Origin: Microglena sp. YARC
Taxonomy: Eukaryota; Chlorophyta; Chlorophyceae; Chlamydomonadales; Chlamydomonadaceae
DNA: 64,000 nucleotides
Assembly (NCBI GenBank): GCA_022414725.1
Contig: JAJSRW010000199.1
Coordinates: 22,425 to 86,424 of the forward strand
Direction of reading: 5' to 3'
The stretch's first letter is position 1; the number at the start of each line of letters is the position of its first letter. The position numbers were made by a program, and so were the translations under genes. Under the pieces are notes generated by a model. It was not told the DNA's origin. It was given only the letters and a program-made list of their open reading frames with translations, and searched no databases. This document shows positions 56,401 to 63,660 of this stretch, in pieces.

Positions 56401-59400
56401 CTCTACGACTGTGTAGGATTACATCATCATCAACGTCAGCAGCATCAACATCAGCAGCAGCAGCATCAATATCATTATCAACATCATCAACATCAGCAGC
56501 ATCAACATCAACAGATGATCAACATAACAACAACACTTGTTCTCCGGCTGTGCATGTGACTGTTGGCTGGAGTACCAGGAGAAATGAGACAAATGGGACT
56601 CTCCAGTTGTGCAGGATTACACCATTATCAACATCATCACCATCAGCATCAACATCATCAGCATCATTAACATCAGCTCCAGCATTATCAACATAAGCAT
56701 CAGCATTATCAACATCATCAGCATCAACAACAACAGATGATCAACATAATGACAACACTTGCCCTCCAGCTGTGCAGGATTACACCAGCATCAACATCAT
56801 CAACATCATTAACATCAGCATCATCAACATCAACATTAGCATCATCAACATTAGCATCAACATCATCAACATCAACATCAGCATCATCAACATTAGCATC
56901 ATCATCAACATCAGCATCATCAACATCAACATCAGCATCATCAACATCAACATCAACATCAGCGTCATCAACATTAGCATCATCATCAACATCAGCATCA
57001 TCAACATCATCAACATCAGCATCAACATCAGCATCATCAACATCAGCATCAACAACATTAGCATCATCATCAACATCAGTATCATCAACATCATCAACAT
57101 CAGCATCAACATCAGCATCATCGACTTCAGCATCATCAACATCAGCAACATCAGCATCAACATCATTCAGCATCATCATCATCAACATCAGCATCATCAA
57201 CATCAGCATCAACATCATCAACATCAGCATCAACATCAGCATCAACATCATCAACATCAGCATCATCAACATCAGCATCAACATCATCAACATCAGCATC
57301 AACATCAACAGATTAACAACATAACGACAACACTTGTTCTCCGGCTGTGCAGGCGACTGTTGGCTGAAGTACCAGGAGAAATGGGATAACAATACCGACT
57401 TGACCAAGACTAATTTGGTAAGTGATTGGATGGATGTCAATCATAGCTTAGAGGAGGGGGGACGTTTGTGGAGAGGGAGCTTGTATGGATCTTTGATGCC
57501 CCCAGATTTGGGAGCCCCCAGATTCGCCCCGTTGTCCGTTTGTGCGACCGACAAGAGAAATGAAGTCTGACACGTCAGCCAACTGTCTCCTAACTAACTG
57601 GCTTCGTTCAGCTCCATTGTTGCCACCTTTCATTCTGTTGCCAAACACTCCGCCAATTTCCCTCAGCGCTTGCATACACATTCCCCCACCATCAAACACA
57701 CACACACATTCCCCAACCAACACTAACACACACACACACACACACAAACATATACACACACACACATACACAAACACACACGCAACGCTGCACAGGGCTT
57801 GCATGGATCTTTGATTCAGGCTCTTAATTACCAACAGGCCCCTCCGATGCTTACATTATGGATCGCTTGTATTATGGATATGTATGCATTATTCATATAA
57901 TATGTTATGGATAGCTTTCTCATTTTTGGCGGAGCCCTCCCTTCTGGGGGGCGGGAGCCCCTAGATTCACCCTGTTGTCCGTTTGTTTGCCATATTGTTT
58001 GTTTGTTGTGTTGTCGGCACGTAACCCTGGCCCTAACTAGCCCCTAGCCCAAACGTAAACCCTAGCTTCGGTCTGCTGCACTCGATTGTCATCGAGTGCC
58101 AGCTGTCGCTCCGATAGACAACACTCTCCACCAATTTTCTGCGTCACTTGCGTTGTACTTTGGACTTTTCATCTCCTCAGCTCCAGGTCTTGAACAGGGA
58201 TATTTTTTTCAAATCAAAAAGAGGAAATCTTATTCCTTTTTATTTTATTCCTCCCTATTTTCCTCATAAAACAGGATCCTTATTCCGATTTGGGTCGATT
58301 TGGGTCAATTTTAGTCAATTCCAGTAAAAAAAAAAGAACTTATTCCGGCAATTTAGGCCAAAACTGGGTCTCGTATTCAAATTGGAATGTATTCCAGAAA
58401 AAAAAATCCCTGGTCTTGAATCACTCTTCTCTCTTTTAACTTTTCTCTCCTCCAATCCTTTGACTCCAGCTGTTAGTAGCTGTTAGTAGCTGTTAGTGGC
58501 CATATATTGTTTTTCCGCTCCCTAGCCCCCAGGGTTACCCATTTGTCCGTCCAACCGACCGACCAACCGACCGACCATCCCTCTGACCAAGACAAGCCAG
58601 ACACGTCAGCCAACAGTCTCGTTAATAATTCGCATCTGTTGCCACCTGTCGCTCCGTCAAGAACGCTCTCCGCCAATTTTTTCCTTTAACTCTCCTTCAA
58701 CTATTCTCTTCTACAATTCTTTGACTCCAGGGTATTTGTCAAGGTGCTACACGTAGCTAAGTGTTACATGTAGCTAGGTGTTACATGTAGCTAGGGGTTA
58801 CATGTAGCTAGGGGTTACATGTAGCTAGGTTACATGTAGCGCTAGGGTTACATGTAGCTAGGGGTTGCATGTAGCTAGGGGTTACATGTAGCTAGGGGTT
58901 ACATGTAGCTAGGGGTTACATGTAGCTAGGGGTTACTTGTAGCTAGGGGTTACATGTAGCTAGGGGTTACATGTAGCTAGGGGTTACATGTAGCTAGGGG
59001 TTACATGTAGCTAGGGGTTACATGTAGCTAGGGGTTACATGTAGCTGGGTGTTACATGTAGCTAGGTGTTTTAATGTAGCCAGGTTGGTAAGTGCTAGGT
59101 GTAACATGTAGCTAGTTGTTACATGTAGCTAGGTGGTACATGTAGCTAGGGGCTACATGTAGCCAGGGGCTATATGTAGCTAGGTAGGGGCTATATTTAG
59201 CTAGGTGTTACATGTAGCTAGGTGGTACATGTAGCTAGGTGGTACATGTAGCTAGTTGTGACATGTAGCTAGGTGGTACATGTAGCTAGGGGCTACATGT
59301 AGCCAGGGGCTATATGTAGCTAGGTAGGGGCTATATTTAGCTAGGTGTTACATGTAGCTAGGTGTTACATATAGCTAGGTGGTACATGTAGCTAGGTGGT

Positions 59401-60371
59401 ACATGTAGCTAGGGGTTACATGTAGCTAGGGGTTACATGTAGCTAGGGGTTACATGTAGCTAGGGGTTACATGTAGCTAGGGGTTACATGTTAACATGTA
59501 GCTAGGGGTACATGTAGCTAGGGGTTAATTTGTAGTAGGGGTTACATGTAGCTAGGGGTTACATGTAGCTGGGTGTTAACATGTACGCTAGGGGTTATAT
59601 GTAGGCTAGGTTTTGTTACATGTGGCTAGGGGCTGTAATGTAGCTACGGGTGTTACATGTAGCCTAGGGGTATATGTAGCTAGGTGTTACATTGTAGCTA
59701 GGTGTTACATTAGCTAGGTGCCATGTAGCTGGTGTTACATGTAGCTAGGTGGCTAGTGTAGCTAGGGTTCGTACTAGTACAGCCTAATGTACATTTTAGC
59801 TAGGTTTACATTAGCTAGGTGTTACATGTAGCTAGGTTACATGTAGCTAGGTGGTACATGTAAGCTAGGGGCGACATTTAGCTAGGTGGTACATGTAGCT
59901 AGTGTTACATGTAGCTAGGGTTATATGTTGTAGCTAGGGGCGACATGTAGCTAGGGGCTACATGTAGCACAATTGCTAAATGGTCTAGGTGCTACATGAT
60001 GCTACAAGTGGGCTAAATGATGTGCCTTGGTGTAAGGTAGTTGCTTCACATTAGAGTCTTTGGGGTTGATGTTTTTCTTTGGGCAAAAAAGCTGTTAGGA
60101 GCCATATAAATAAGTTTTTTCCCGCTACCTATCCGGCATCGCTACCACATTAAGGCCCCCAGAACACCCCGGGCCGCCCCTACTAAAGCTACTAGGACTC
60201 TGTCCCTGGAGGAGACCTGAACCCATGAAGCTGCAAGGGAAACAAAACAGAACCAACACACAACGCACACACACCAACACCTGCACCAACACCACATCCC
60301 CTCCTGACGTGCAGATTGTCAACCACTGAGGAAAACACACAACGCACACACCAACAACAGCAGCACCATCT

Positions 60372-60422
<51 letters not shown>

Positions 60423-60478
60423 CACCTCCTGTCCTGCAGATTGTCAACCACCGTGGGAAATACAGTGATGAATTTAGG
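43200..60478 (+). CDS. Gene A: type II membrane protein with PAN/Apple-like domain (eight 5' exons)
   Basis: Exons: 43200-43371, 46162-46199, 48648-48713, 51326-51439, 53136-53193, 54804-54986, 57353-57417, 60440-60478. Phases agree at every junction, giving 245 codons with no stop; the 3' end was not found. Residues 1-28 are a charged cytoplasmic tail, 29-47 one membrane anchor (LLIPIAIIALLIVAASVF), 48-138 a polar stem, and about 139-225 a Cys/Trp-rich module (DCYAED..., SAADCCRQC, YCNVWTWCGHPSGVCW, GDCWLKYQEKW). The CC-x-x-C, C-N-V-W-x-W-C and C-W-L-K spacing is typical of PAN/Apple domains, which bind protein or glycan. In algae such domains often sit on Golgi or cell-surface proteins, including glycosyltransferases, so a catalytic domain may lie further on; that is inference. 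About 735 coding bases are spread over 17.3 kb. Confidence 0.72.
43423..43712. mobile_element. 290-bp non-autonomous element with 33-bp terminal inverted repeats
   Basis: The left end CCCTATGGCAGCCTGCACCC...GTTGTT (43423-43455) is the reverse complement of 43680-43712 with one mismatch. Inside is AGAATTCTCAGATTTCAGCC, similar to the core of the 10044-10230 foldback. No clear target duplication. It sits 51 bp into gene A intron 1. Confidence 0.72.
43713..44115. repeat. (TG)n-rich blocks and (CATTA/CATCA)n pentamer
   Basis: Degenerate TG dinucleotide tracts at 43790-43985, then about 100 bp of pentanucleotide ATTAC/ATCAC at 44012-44114. Confidence 0.9.
44116..44526. repeat. Three ~165-175 bp units with TG and poly-G tracts
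   Basis: Each unit has GGC(C)ATACTTGACC(C)AAGACAAG CCGCTCC, a TG tract, a G run (up to ~27) and CATATC(A/G)TTTACATTTCCATT. TG and G lengths differ between units. Confidence 0.8.
44527..45000. repeat. ~120-bp diverged tandem units
   Basis: AAGTTACTAAGATGGAAGCA GCCTGTACTTTGATACCATG occurs about three times (44650, 44785, 44900). No exon recognised. Confidence 0.65.
45000..46030. repeat. 42-bp minisatellite, two alternating unit types
   Basis: About 24 units of TGTACATCACACCCATCT plus TA-rich and GTACCCAACTA parts, often alternating as 84-bp pairs. The unit length is a multiple of three, giving a spurious 379-codon frame (45015-46154). Confidence 0.9.
46162..46199 (+). CDS. Gene A exon 2
   Basis: The 38-nt exon lies between TGACCTGCAG and GTACAT. 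Phase 1 in and phase 0 out fit both neighbours, reading V-A-F-G-Q-M-F-G-P-S-K-V-Q. It is short, so it rests on phase, splice sites and its position just after the 45.0-46.0 kb array. It is one of the few exons without an obvious edge duplication. Confidence 0.55.
46211..46283 (+). repeat. Dispersed repeat family 3, copy 1
   Basis: CCTTGTAACCAGGCTTGAGG TTGAGGGGGCCAGCCCGTTT GCTTGCACTGGGGCCAACC. Lies just after the exon 2 donor of gene A. Confidence 0.65.
46309..46356 (+). repeat. Dispersed repeat family 3, copy 2
   Basis: Shorter, diverged copy: CGCCTTATTATGAGGCATAA GGTTGAGGAGGCCAGC. Confidence 0.55.
46430..47495. repeat. G-rich minisatellite, ~113-bp higher-order unit
   Basis: Built of GGTGAGTAGGTGGGTAGG elements. 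TAGGGTTGGTGAGTACGTGG recurs at about 46882, 46996, 47108 and 47219. Long minus-strand frames rich in Pro/Thr/Tyr are repeat artefacts. Confidence 0.9.
47515..48350. repeat. 120-bp array of gene A exon 3 acceptor edge
   Basis: About seven units, the middle ones identical, ending GCTTGTTAACACATGCAG|CCCCAGG. This is the exon 3 acceptor plus its first 7 exon bases. Two looser units continue to 48640. Confidence 0.82.
48648..48713 (+). CDS. Gene A exon 3
   Basis: The 66-nt exon lies between TTAACACATGCAG and GTTAGT, phase 0 on both sides. It codes for P-Q-D-K-P-T-T-A-G-E-P-I-L-L-P-F-E-K-K-V and then AK, a stem segment. Its acceptor plus first bases form the repeating end of the 120-bp array upstream (47520-48350). 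Its donor (AAGGTTAGTATTCACTG) is repeated downstream at 103-bp spacing. Confidence 0.68.
48714..49320. repeat. 103-bp array of gene A exon 3 donor edge
   Basis: GCTAAGGTTAGTATTCACTG TCCATTTCTGTGTGCGGAG repeats at 48814, 48917 and, diverged, at about 49020, 49135 and 49230. The first instance (48711) is the real donor. Confidence 0.82.
49403..49590. mobile_element. hAT-like MITE 1, 188 bp
   Basis: Ends TAGGGATCGGCA / TGCCTGTCCCTA, flanked by perfect 8-bp duplications AACATAGT (49395-49402 and 49591-49598). The interior is rich in ATATCATATGAT palindromes. TAGGG termini with 8-bp target duplications are hAT hallmarks. No coding capacity. Confidence 0.85.
49600..51325. repeat. Diverged arrays related to gene A exon 4 5' part
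   Basis: 49.7-50.8 kb: units of 100-180 bp with GATGCAGACAGAGGCCTTTA GGCTTGCTGCCCAGCAGGAG. 50.85-51.32 kb: 45-80 bp units with CAATGCAGGCTGAGGCCTTA CAGGTTGTTGCACAGAGCAT. Both resemble the exon 4 acceptor and its first ~45 coding bases. Confidence 0.65.
51326..51439 (+). CDS. Gene A exon 4
   Basis: The exon is 114 nt in phase 0, from CCAATGCAG to a GTGCGT donor. It reads A-E-A-L-Q-V-A-A-A-K-A-K-A-A-D-D-H, then R-T-L-I-T-T-V-R-D-S-K-G-T-S-V-D. An acceptor 15 nt later (TTACAG, start 51341) is also in frame. The Ala/Lys/Glu-rich part could form a helical stem. Its 5' half is recognisable, diverged, in many upstream units (49.7-51.3 kb). Confidence 0.66.
51511..51583 (-). repeat. Dispersed repeat family 3, copy 3
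   Basis: Reverse orientation: TGTGCAAGCAAACGGGCTGG TCCCCTCAGCCTCGCGCC, followed by a T-rich end. Confidence 0.65.
51584..52690. other. Mostly unique part of gene A intron 4
   Basis: No tandem array. 52280-52600 is GC-richer and contains GGGGTTCGATACG, resembling a B box, but no tRNA fold. No exon with consistent phase found. Confidence 0.4.
52695..53040. repeat. 41-bp array split by a MITE
   Basis: Units of GATAGGGCATGGAGAGGCTT GACATTGACATAGGCATAGC. One unit lies before 52740 and three after 52929. Splitting by the MITE means the array predates the insertion. Confidence 0.8.
52741..52928. mobile_element. hAT-like MITE 2, 188 bp
   Basis: Starts TAGGGAACGGCAA and ends AACCCCTA, with perfect 8-bp duplications GGCATAGC at 52733-52740 and 52929-52936. 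The interior has inverted AATATTAGT motifs and differs from MITEs 1 and 3. Confidence 0.75.
53136..53193 (+). CDS. Gene A exon 5
   Basis: The 58-nt exon lies between ATGTCCGCAG and GTAAGT, phase 0 in and phase 1 out. It codes for I-Y-D-E-P-I-P-K-D-C-Y-A-E-D-H-G-D-Y-D, bringing the first cysteine of the PAN/Apple-like module. Three degenerate copies of its 3' end and donor (GAAGATCATGGTGACTATGA) follow at about 53315, 53408 and 53500. Confidence 0.72.
53194..53562. repeat. ~93-bp array of gene A exon 5 donor edge
   Basis: Three units of GTGGAAGATCATGGTGACTA TGACGATAAGC, then GTAGCTGTGTAGC motifs. The exon edge GGAAGACCACGGTGATTATG is the original. Confidence 0.78.
53571..53740. mobile_element. 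hAT-like MITE 3, 170 bp
   Basis: Ends TAGGGACCGGAA / TTGCCGTTCTCTA, with perfect 8-bp duplications ACTATATG (53563-53570 and 53741-53748). Homologous to MITE 1 (CCAAAGGCGAGTATGAT shared). Confidence 0.85.
53757..54803. repeat. Eight upstream copies of gene A exon 6 acceptor and 5' part
   Basis: CAG|GGAAYGGCATCCARTGGGGC occurs with exon-start positions 53807, 53928, 54049, 54170, 54290, 54417, 54546 and 54675, spaced 120-129 bp; the real start is 54804. The first five share one intronic tail, the last three another that includes GCAGACTGCTGCC from deeper in the exon. Confidence 0.85.
54804..54986 (+). CDS. Gene A exon 6 (core of PAN/Apple-like domain)
   Basis: The 183-nt exon lies between CATGTACAG and GTAGGC, phase 1 on both sides. 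It encodes NGIQWGLTNKGISAADCCRQ and, 18 residues on, GYCNVWTWCGHPSGVCW, then M-D-I-H-T-H-K-T. It holds most of the domain cysteines. Eight copies of its acceptor and 5' part lie upstream and two copies of its 3' part with donor downstream. Only this copy keeps both halves joined. Confidence 0.8.
54987..55330. repeat. Two downstream copies of gene A exon 6 3' part with donor
   Basis: At about 55078-55155 and 55240-55318 the sequence repeats GCTACTGCAATGYGTG...CATAAGACAG|GTA. Reading frames stay open (Y-C-N-V-W-T-W-C and Y-C-N-A-C-A-W-C). The nearest AG gives a phase that does not fit exon 5. Confidence 0.8.
55345..57330. repeat. (ATC)n-type trinucleotide arrays with repeated exon 7 acceptor edges
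   Basis: Long ATC/AAC/AGC tracts alternate with ACAACACTTG(C/T)YCTCC... GCTGTGCAG. That motif recurs at about 55435, 55705, 56395, 56540, 56600 and 56750 before the functional acceptor at 57352. The copy at 56541-56580 includes ~35 decayed exon bases. Frames over the triplet tracts are not genes. Confidence 0.85.
55892..56075 (+). mobile_element. SINE-like element with degenerate tRNA head
   Basis: Box A-like TGGTCTAGTGGTAG (55899) and box B GGTTCAACTCC (55943) sit at tRNA spacing, with a perfect D stem (GTCT/AGAC) and T stem (GGGGG/CCCCC). The acceptor ends do not pair and the anticodon stem is broken. About 110 bp of unrelated body follows, then the ATC array resumes. Best read as a tRNA-derived SINE or tRNA pseudogene. 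Confidence 0.55.
57353..57417 (+). CDS. Gene A exon 7 (C-W-L-K strand of the domain)
   Basis: The 65-nt exon lies between CCGGCTGTGCAG and GTAAGT, phase 1 in and phase 0 out. It reads G-D-C-W-L-K-Y-Q-E-K-W-D-N-N-T-D-L-T-K-T, then NL. The C-W-L-K closes the PAN/Apple pattern and NNT is a possible N-glycosylation site. A near-complete decayed copy lies at 56541-56580, where the acceptor AG has become AT and the frame stops. Confidence 0.78.
57497..57662 (+). repeat. Dispersed repeat family 2, copy 3
   Basis: GGGAGCCCCCAGATTCGCCC, CTGACACGTCAGCCAACTGT and CACTCCGCCAATTTCC. A CA microsatellite lies just after at 57663-57780. Confidence 0.65.
57929..58172 (+). repeat. Dispersed repeat family 2, copy 4
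   Basis: GGGAGCCCCTAGATTCACCC TGTTGTCCGTTTGT, an unrelated insert, then CTGTCGCTCCGATAGACAAC ACTCTCCACCAATTTTC. Confidence 0.6.
58173..58517. other. Unique intronic stretch
   Basis: T/A-rich sequence with CAATT/GGGTC motifs. Nothing recognised. Confidence 0.4.
58518..58682 (+). repeat. Dispersed repeat family 2, copy 5
   Basis: TAGCCCCCAGGGTTACCCAT, (CCGA)n, CAGACACGTCAGCCAACAGT and CGCTCTCCGCCAATTTT. Confidence 0.65.
58741..59990. repeat. 17-bp minisatellite
   Basis: Roughly 70 units of GGGGTTACATGTAGCTA. Very regular at 58790-59040; from about 59480 many one- or two-base indels and partial units appear. Confidence 0.92.
59991..60439. other. End of gene A intron 7, with one exon 8 edge copy and (CAA)n
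   Basis: Unique sequence with a duplicated exon 8 edge at 60301-60340, an ACCACC/AACAAC trinucleotide tract at 60372-60420 and ACACAACGCACACACCAACA repeated at 60252 and 60335. Confidence 0.65.
60440..60478 (+). CDS. Gene A exon 8
   Basis: The 39-nt exon lies between CCTGTCCTGCAG and GTAAGT, phase 0 on both sides. It encodes I-V-N-H-R-G-K-Y-S-D-E-F-R. One upstream copy of its edge is present at 60301-60340 (GACGTGCAGATTGTCAACCA), with an in-frame TGA. No continuation in phase 0 was found to the window end. Confidence 0.66.
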
Positions 60479-60501
60479 GTAAGTAAATATGCAGGGTTGA
60501 A

Positions 60502-60602
60502 TGTAGTTCCAGTCTCAGGTGTAGGCCCAAATAGGCTAAATGAGCTTGCCAAACCGTGACAGGAAGGGCCTAGAAAGAAAAGCGTTGATGAATTGAACCC
60601 CA
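60502..60602 (-). repeat. Dispersed repeat family 1, copy D
   Basis: The reverse complement reads GGGGTTCAATTCATCAACGC, CTTCCTGTCACGGTTTGGC, TTTAGCCTATTTGGGCCTAC. GGTTCAATTC matches the pol III B box core, the best in the family. Confidence 0.62.
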
Positions 60603-60639
60603 AACATTGTTTTAATACTGTTTTCGATGGTTTGTAAAT

Positions 60640-60840
60640 ATCATCTAGTTTCCAAGATTATCGAGCAATATATCATACAAATTATATTATATATTGTACA
60701 TTGTATCGTACAATATCACCACAATTCCATACAATACATTATATATGGTACACTGTATCGTACAATATCACCACAATTCCATACAATATATTGATGTACC
60801 ATATGATATTGAACGATACATATAAATATGTTATATGTTA
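60640..60840. repeat. AT-rich palindromic tandem units
   Basis: TACAATATCACCACAATTCC ATACAATA occurs twice, among ATATATTGTAC palindromes. Confidence 0.65.
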
Positions 60841-60869
60841 CTCTAGAAACCTTTAAACGTGGCTCTTCC

Positions 60870-61335
60870 CTTTGTTTGCACTGCTTTTAATCGGCTACGG
60901 CAGCAGCCTCCAGGCAGTCCTAAGAAGGGCCCTGGGCCTAACGCATCAGTGTTTTCTTTCGGTACGCAGCAGCAGCTTCCAGGGCAGCTCGCCGGAGAAG
61001 CCCCGGGCCTAAACCAGTGTTTTCTTTTTTCGGCTACCAGCAGCAGGCTTCCAGGCCAGGCTCCCGGAGAAGCCCCCCTGGGCCTAACGCAAATGTTTTT
61101 CTTTTCGGCTACCAGCAGCACTTCCAGGCAGCTCGGAGAAGCCCCTGGGCCTACACCAGTGTTTTATTTTCAGCTACAGCAGCAGCCTCCAGGCCAGCTT
61201 CCTGCGCGCCACTGGGCTACTGCCTGAGATTTAGCGGTGGGCTAGAAGCTGATCTGTGGTCAGTTCTAAGTGCACTAGCTTGTGATGGTATCTCAGTACA
61301 CTCCGATCACTGTTATTTGAAGTACTCAGATTAAT
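60870..61335 (+). repeat. ~65-90 bp units resembling an amplified acceptor edge; possible exon at the end
   Basis: Five units of TTTTCTTTTCGGCTACCAG|CAGCAGCYTCCAGG. By analogy a real exon may start at about 61180. One frame stays open to 61334 (C-D-G-I-S-V-H-S-D-H-C-Y-L-K-Y-S-D), but its phase does not fit exon 8, and the fitting phase stops after 15 codons. Confidence 0.45.
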
Positions 61336-61359
61336 GAAGATAATCTCACTTTTTGAATA

Positions 61360-61820
61360 GAAAACGGTTAACAGTAGTAATACTTGCTAGAAGTAATACT
61401 TGCTAGGGTACTAGCAACCTTTTTAATAATCACTATACTACTAGCAAGCATTGTTTTTTGCGGAACCCCCTTCCTGGACGGCTGGAGCCCCCAGGGTTAC
61501 CCTTTTATTCTTTGTCGACTAGTATATACTTGCTAGAAGTAATCAACTTGCAAGGGTACTGGCCAACATCTGCAAGCATGTTTTTTTTCTCGCCTTAATG
61601 TATGTTGCCATTGCTGTATGTTGGTGATATCCCCACCACTCAACCCCACCACCCACCTCACCCCCTATTGGTGGTTGGCCCAGTGAAAGCAACAGGCGGC
61701 TCCCTCAACCTAACGCCTTGTAATAAGCGTATATTTTATTGATTCATTGGGCTTACAATTAGTGAACTTGCTAGGGTACTAGCACTTTCCTAACTTAGCA
61801 CCTTACATGCAAGCATGTTT
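61360..61820. repeat. ACTTGCTAG(GG)TACTAG repeats and family fragments
   Basis: Irregular TACTTGCTAGAAGTAA and AGGGTACTAGCAA motifs. A family 2 fragment lies at 61458-61516 and family 3 at 61672-61746. Confidence 0.6.
61672..61746 (-). repeat. Dispersed repeat family 3, copy 4
   Basis: GTTGGCCCAGTGAAAGCAAC AGGCGGCTCCCTCAACCTAA CGCCTTGTAATAAGCG, ending in TTTATTG. Confidence 0.65.
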
Positions 61821-61889
61821 TTCTCACCTTACTGTCTGTGCATACTGTGGCTGTATAATATCTGTTTTATGCACTGTAAGCGATCTCAC

Positions 61890-62285
61890 TATGTGACAGA
61901 AACACAATATATGAGTTGCTTCACTGCTGTATGTTGTGTATGTTGCTGCATGTTGCTGTATGTTGTATGTTGCTTGTTGTTGCTGCATGTTGTTGTATGT
62001 TTGCCTGTATGCTGTATGTTGTCATCATTGCTGCAATGTTGCTGTATGTTGTTGTATGTTGCCTGTATCTGTATGTTGGCTCACCTTGCTGTAAGTTGCT
62101 GTATGTTGTTGTATGTTGCTGTCATGCTGTTTATGTTTGCTCACTTGCTGTATGTTGCTGCATGTTGTTGTATGTTACTGTTGCTTGTATGTTGCCTCAC
62201 CTTGCTGTAATGTTGCTGTACTGTTGTTGTAATGTTTGCTGTTGCTGTATGTTGCTCACCTTGCAGTATGTTGCTGTATGTTGAT
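61890..62285. repeat. TGTTGCTGTATG-type minisatellite
   Basis: Irregular 12-15 bp units of GTTGCTGTATGTTGTT. Cys/Leu/Val-rich frames are artefacts. Confidence 0.85.
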
Positions 62286-62475
62286 GCTCTGCATCAACAC
62301 CACAAAATCCGCGATCAGAGAACCTAATTCAATCACAGACCCCAGTACATCTGAAGCTGGAAAACCTAGGTGGCGGTCACAAATTTGATTCTTTGCTTGG
62401 CAGAACACACACATCTCCTCCTGAATACATATTAACACATGGTCCGTGACATGCCACAAGCAATAATCGTACTGT
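62286..62475. other. Short unique stretch
   Basis: No repeat, exon or known element recognised. Confidence 0.4.
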
Positions 62476-62935
62476 GCCTGTTATAATTTCTGGTTTTTAT
62501 GCCACGTTCAGTATTAATCATGCCACTGTCACTTGTTCTATCAATTTCATGAACATGTTTACTGTCTATATTTCGTGCACTGTTACTGTCCTATAATTTC
62601 ATGCCACAGTTACAGTATCATAATTTCATGCATGTTCTGTCTATAATCATGCACTGTTACTTGTCTATATTTATGCCAAGTTACAGTATCTAATTTCATG
62701 CCACTGTTTACTGTCTATAATTTCATGCCACAGTTAACAGTATTATTTCATGCACTGTTACTGTCTATAATTTCATGGCCACAGTTAAGTATCTAAATTT
62801 CATGCCATGTTACTGTCTATAATCTTCATGCCAGCAGTTACGTATCTATTTCATGCCACTGTTCTGTCTTAAATTTATGCACTGTTACTGTCTATAATTT
62901 CATGCATGTTGTGGATCTCACTATTGATAGAAAAC
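62476..62935. repeat. ~27-33 bp degenerate minisatellite
   Basis: TTTCATGCCACTGTTACTGT CTATAA units with frequent single-base drop-outs. Confidence 0.8.
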
Positions 62936-63061
62936 AATCTATCAGTTCCTCACCTTACTGTGTGTTTCATGCTTTGCAGAAATCCACAAGATGCACCTGA
63001 CACAGTAGTTGCGACATAATTAGTGTTTGGCCCCAGTTTTGGTGTTGGCCCGTCCAATTGG

Positions 63062-63142
63062 TTGGTTGGCCCAGTGCAAGTAACAGGCTGGCCCTCAACC
63101 TCCGCTTGTGATAAACGTACTATTTCTTTCTTTATTTATTCA
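63062..63142 (-). repeat. Dispersed repeat family 3, copy 5
   Basis: GGTTGGCCCAGTGCAAGTAA CAGGCTGGCCCTCAACCTCC GC, followed by a T/A-rich tail. Confidence 0.62.
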
Positions 63143-63246
63143 TAAAAGGTCCCAACACCAAAGTTCCCCCCCCGTATTTGGTGTTTTTGCCTTGTGTGTA
63201 CATGTTCTTTTTGTCGAGTTTGTTCTTTTTGTCTTTTTTTTCCGGG

Positions 63247-63660
63247 TGCCCATCGGGATATCTATTTGTGTGGATATTTCGTTGCCTACCCGTGGGATTG
63301 TAACATACAAAGATCATATAACATACGTGCATGCACTACATACATACATACTACATACATACATACATTACATACATACATACATACATACACACACACA
63401 TATATACCATACATACATACATACAAAACTGCATGCATACATTCATACATACATACATACATACATACATCATACATACAATACATAAATACATACATAC
63501 AATAGTACATACATACATACAAACATGCATACATACATACATAAACATACATACATACATACATACATACAATAATAACTACATACATACATACAACATA
63601 CATACATCATACACTACATACATACATCATACATACATACATACATACAACACTGCATGA
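63247..63660. repeat. Weak family 1 copy E and (CATA)n microsatellite
   Basis: CGTTGCCTACCCGTGGGATT GTAACATACA resembles the family 1 3' end and is again followed by CATA repeats (63340-63655). Frames here are repeat artefacts. Confidence 0.7.

Noticed and set aside
55454..57440. Ile/Asn/Ser, Met/Leu and Asp/Val frames over triplet repeats
   Set aside because: ATC-type triplet arrays are open in several frames on both strands; only exon 7 nearby has coding features.
62975..63030. Exon after GCTTTGCAG at 62980
   Set aside because: Phase 0 stops after six codons and no donor supports another phase.
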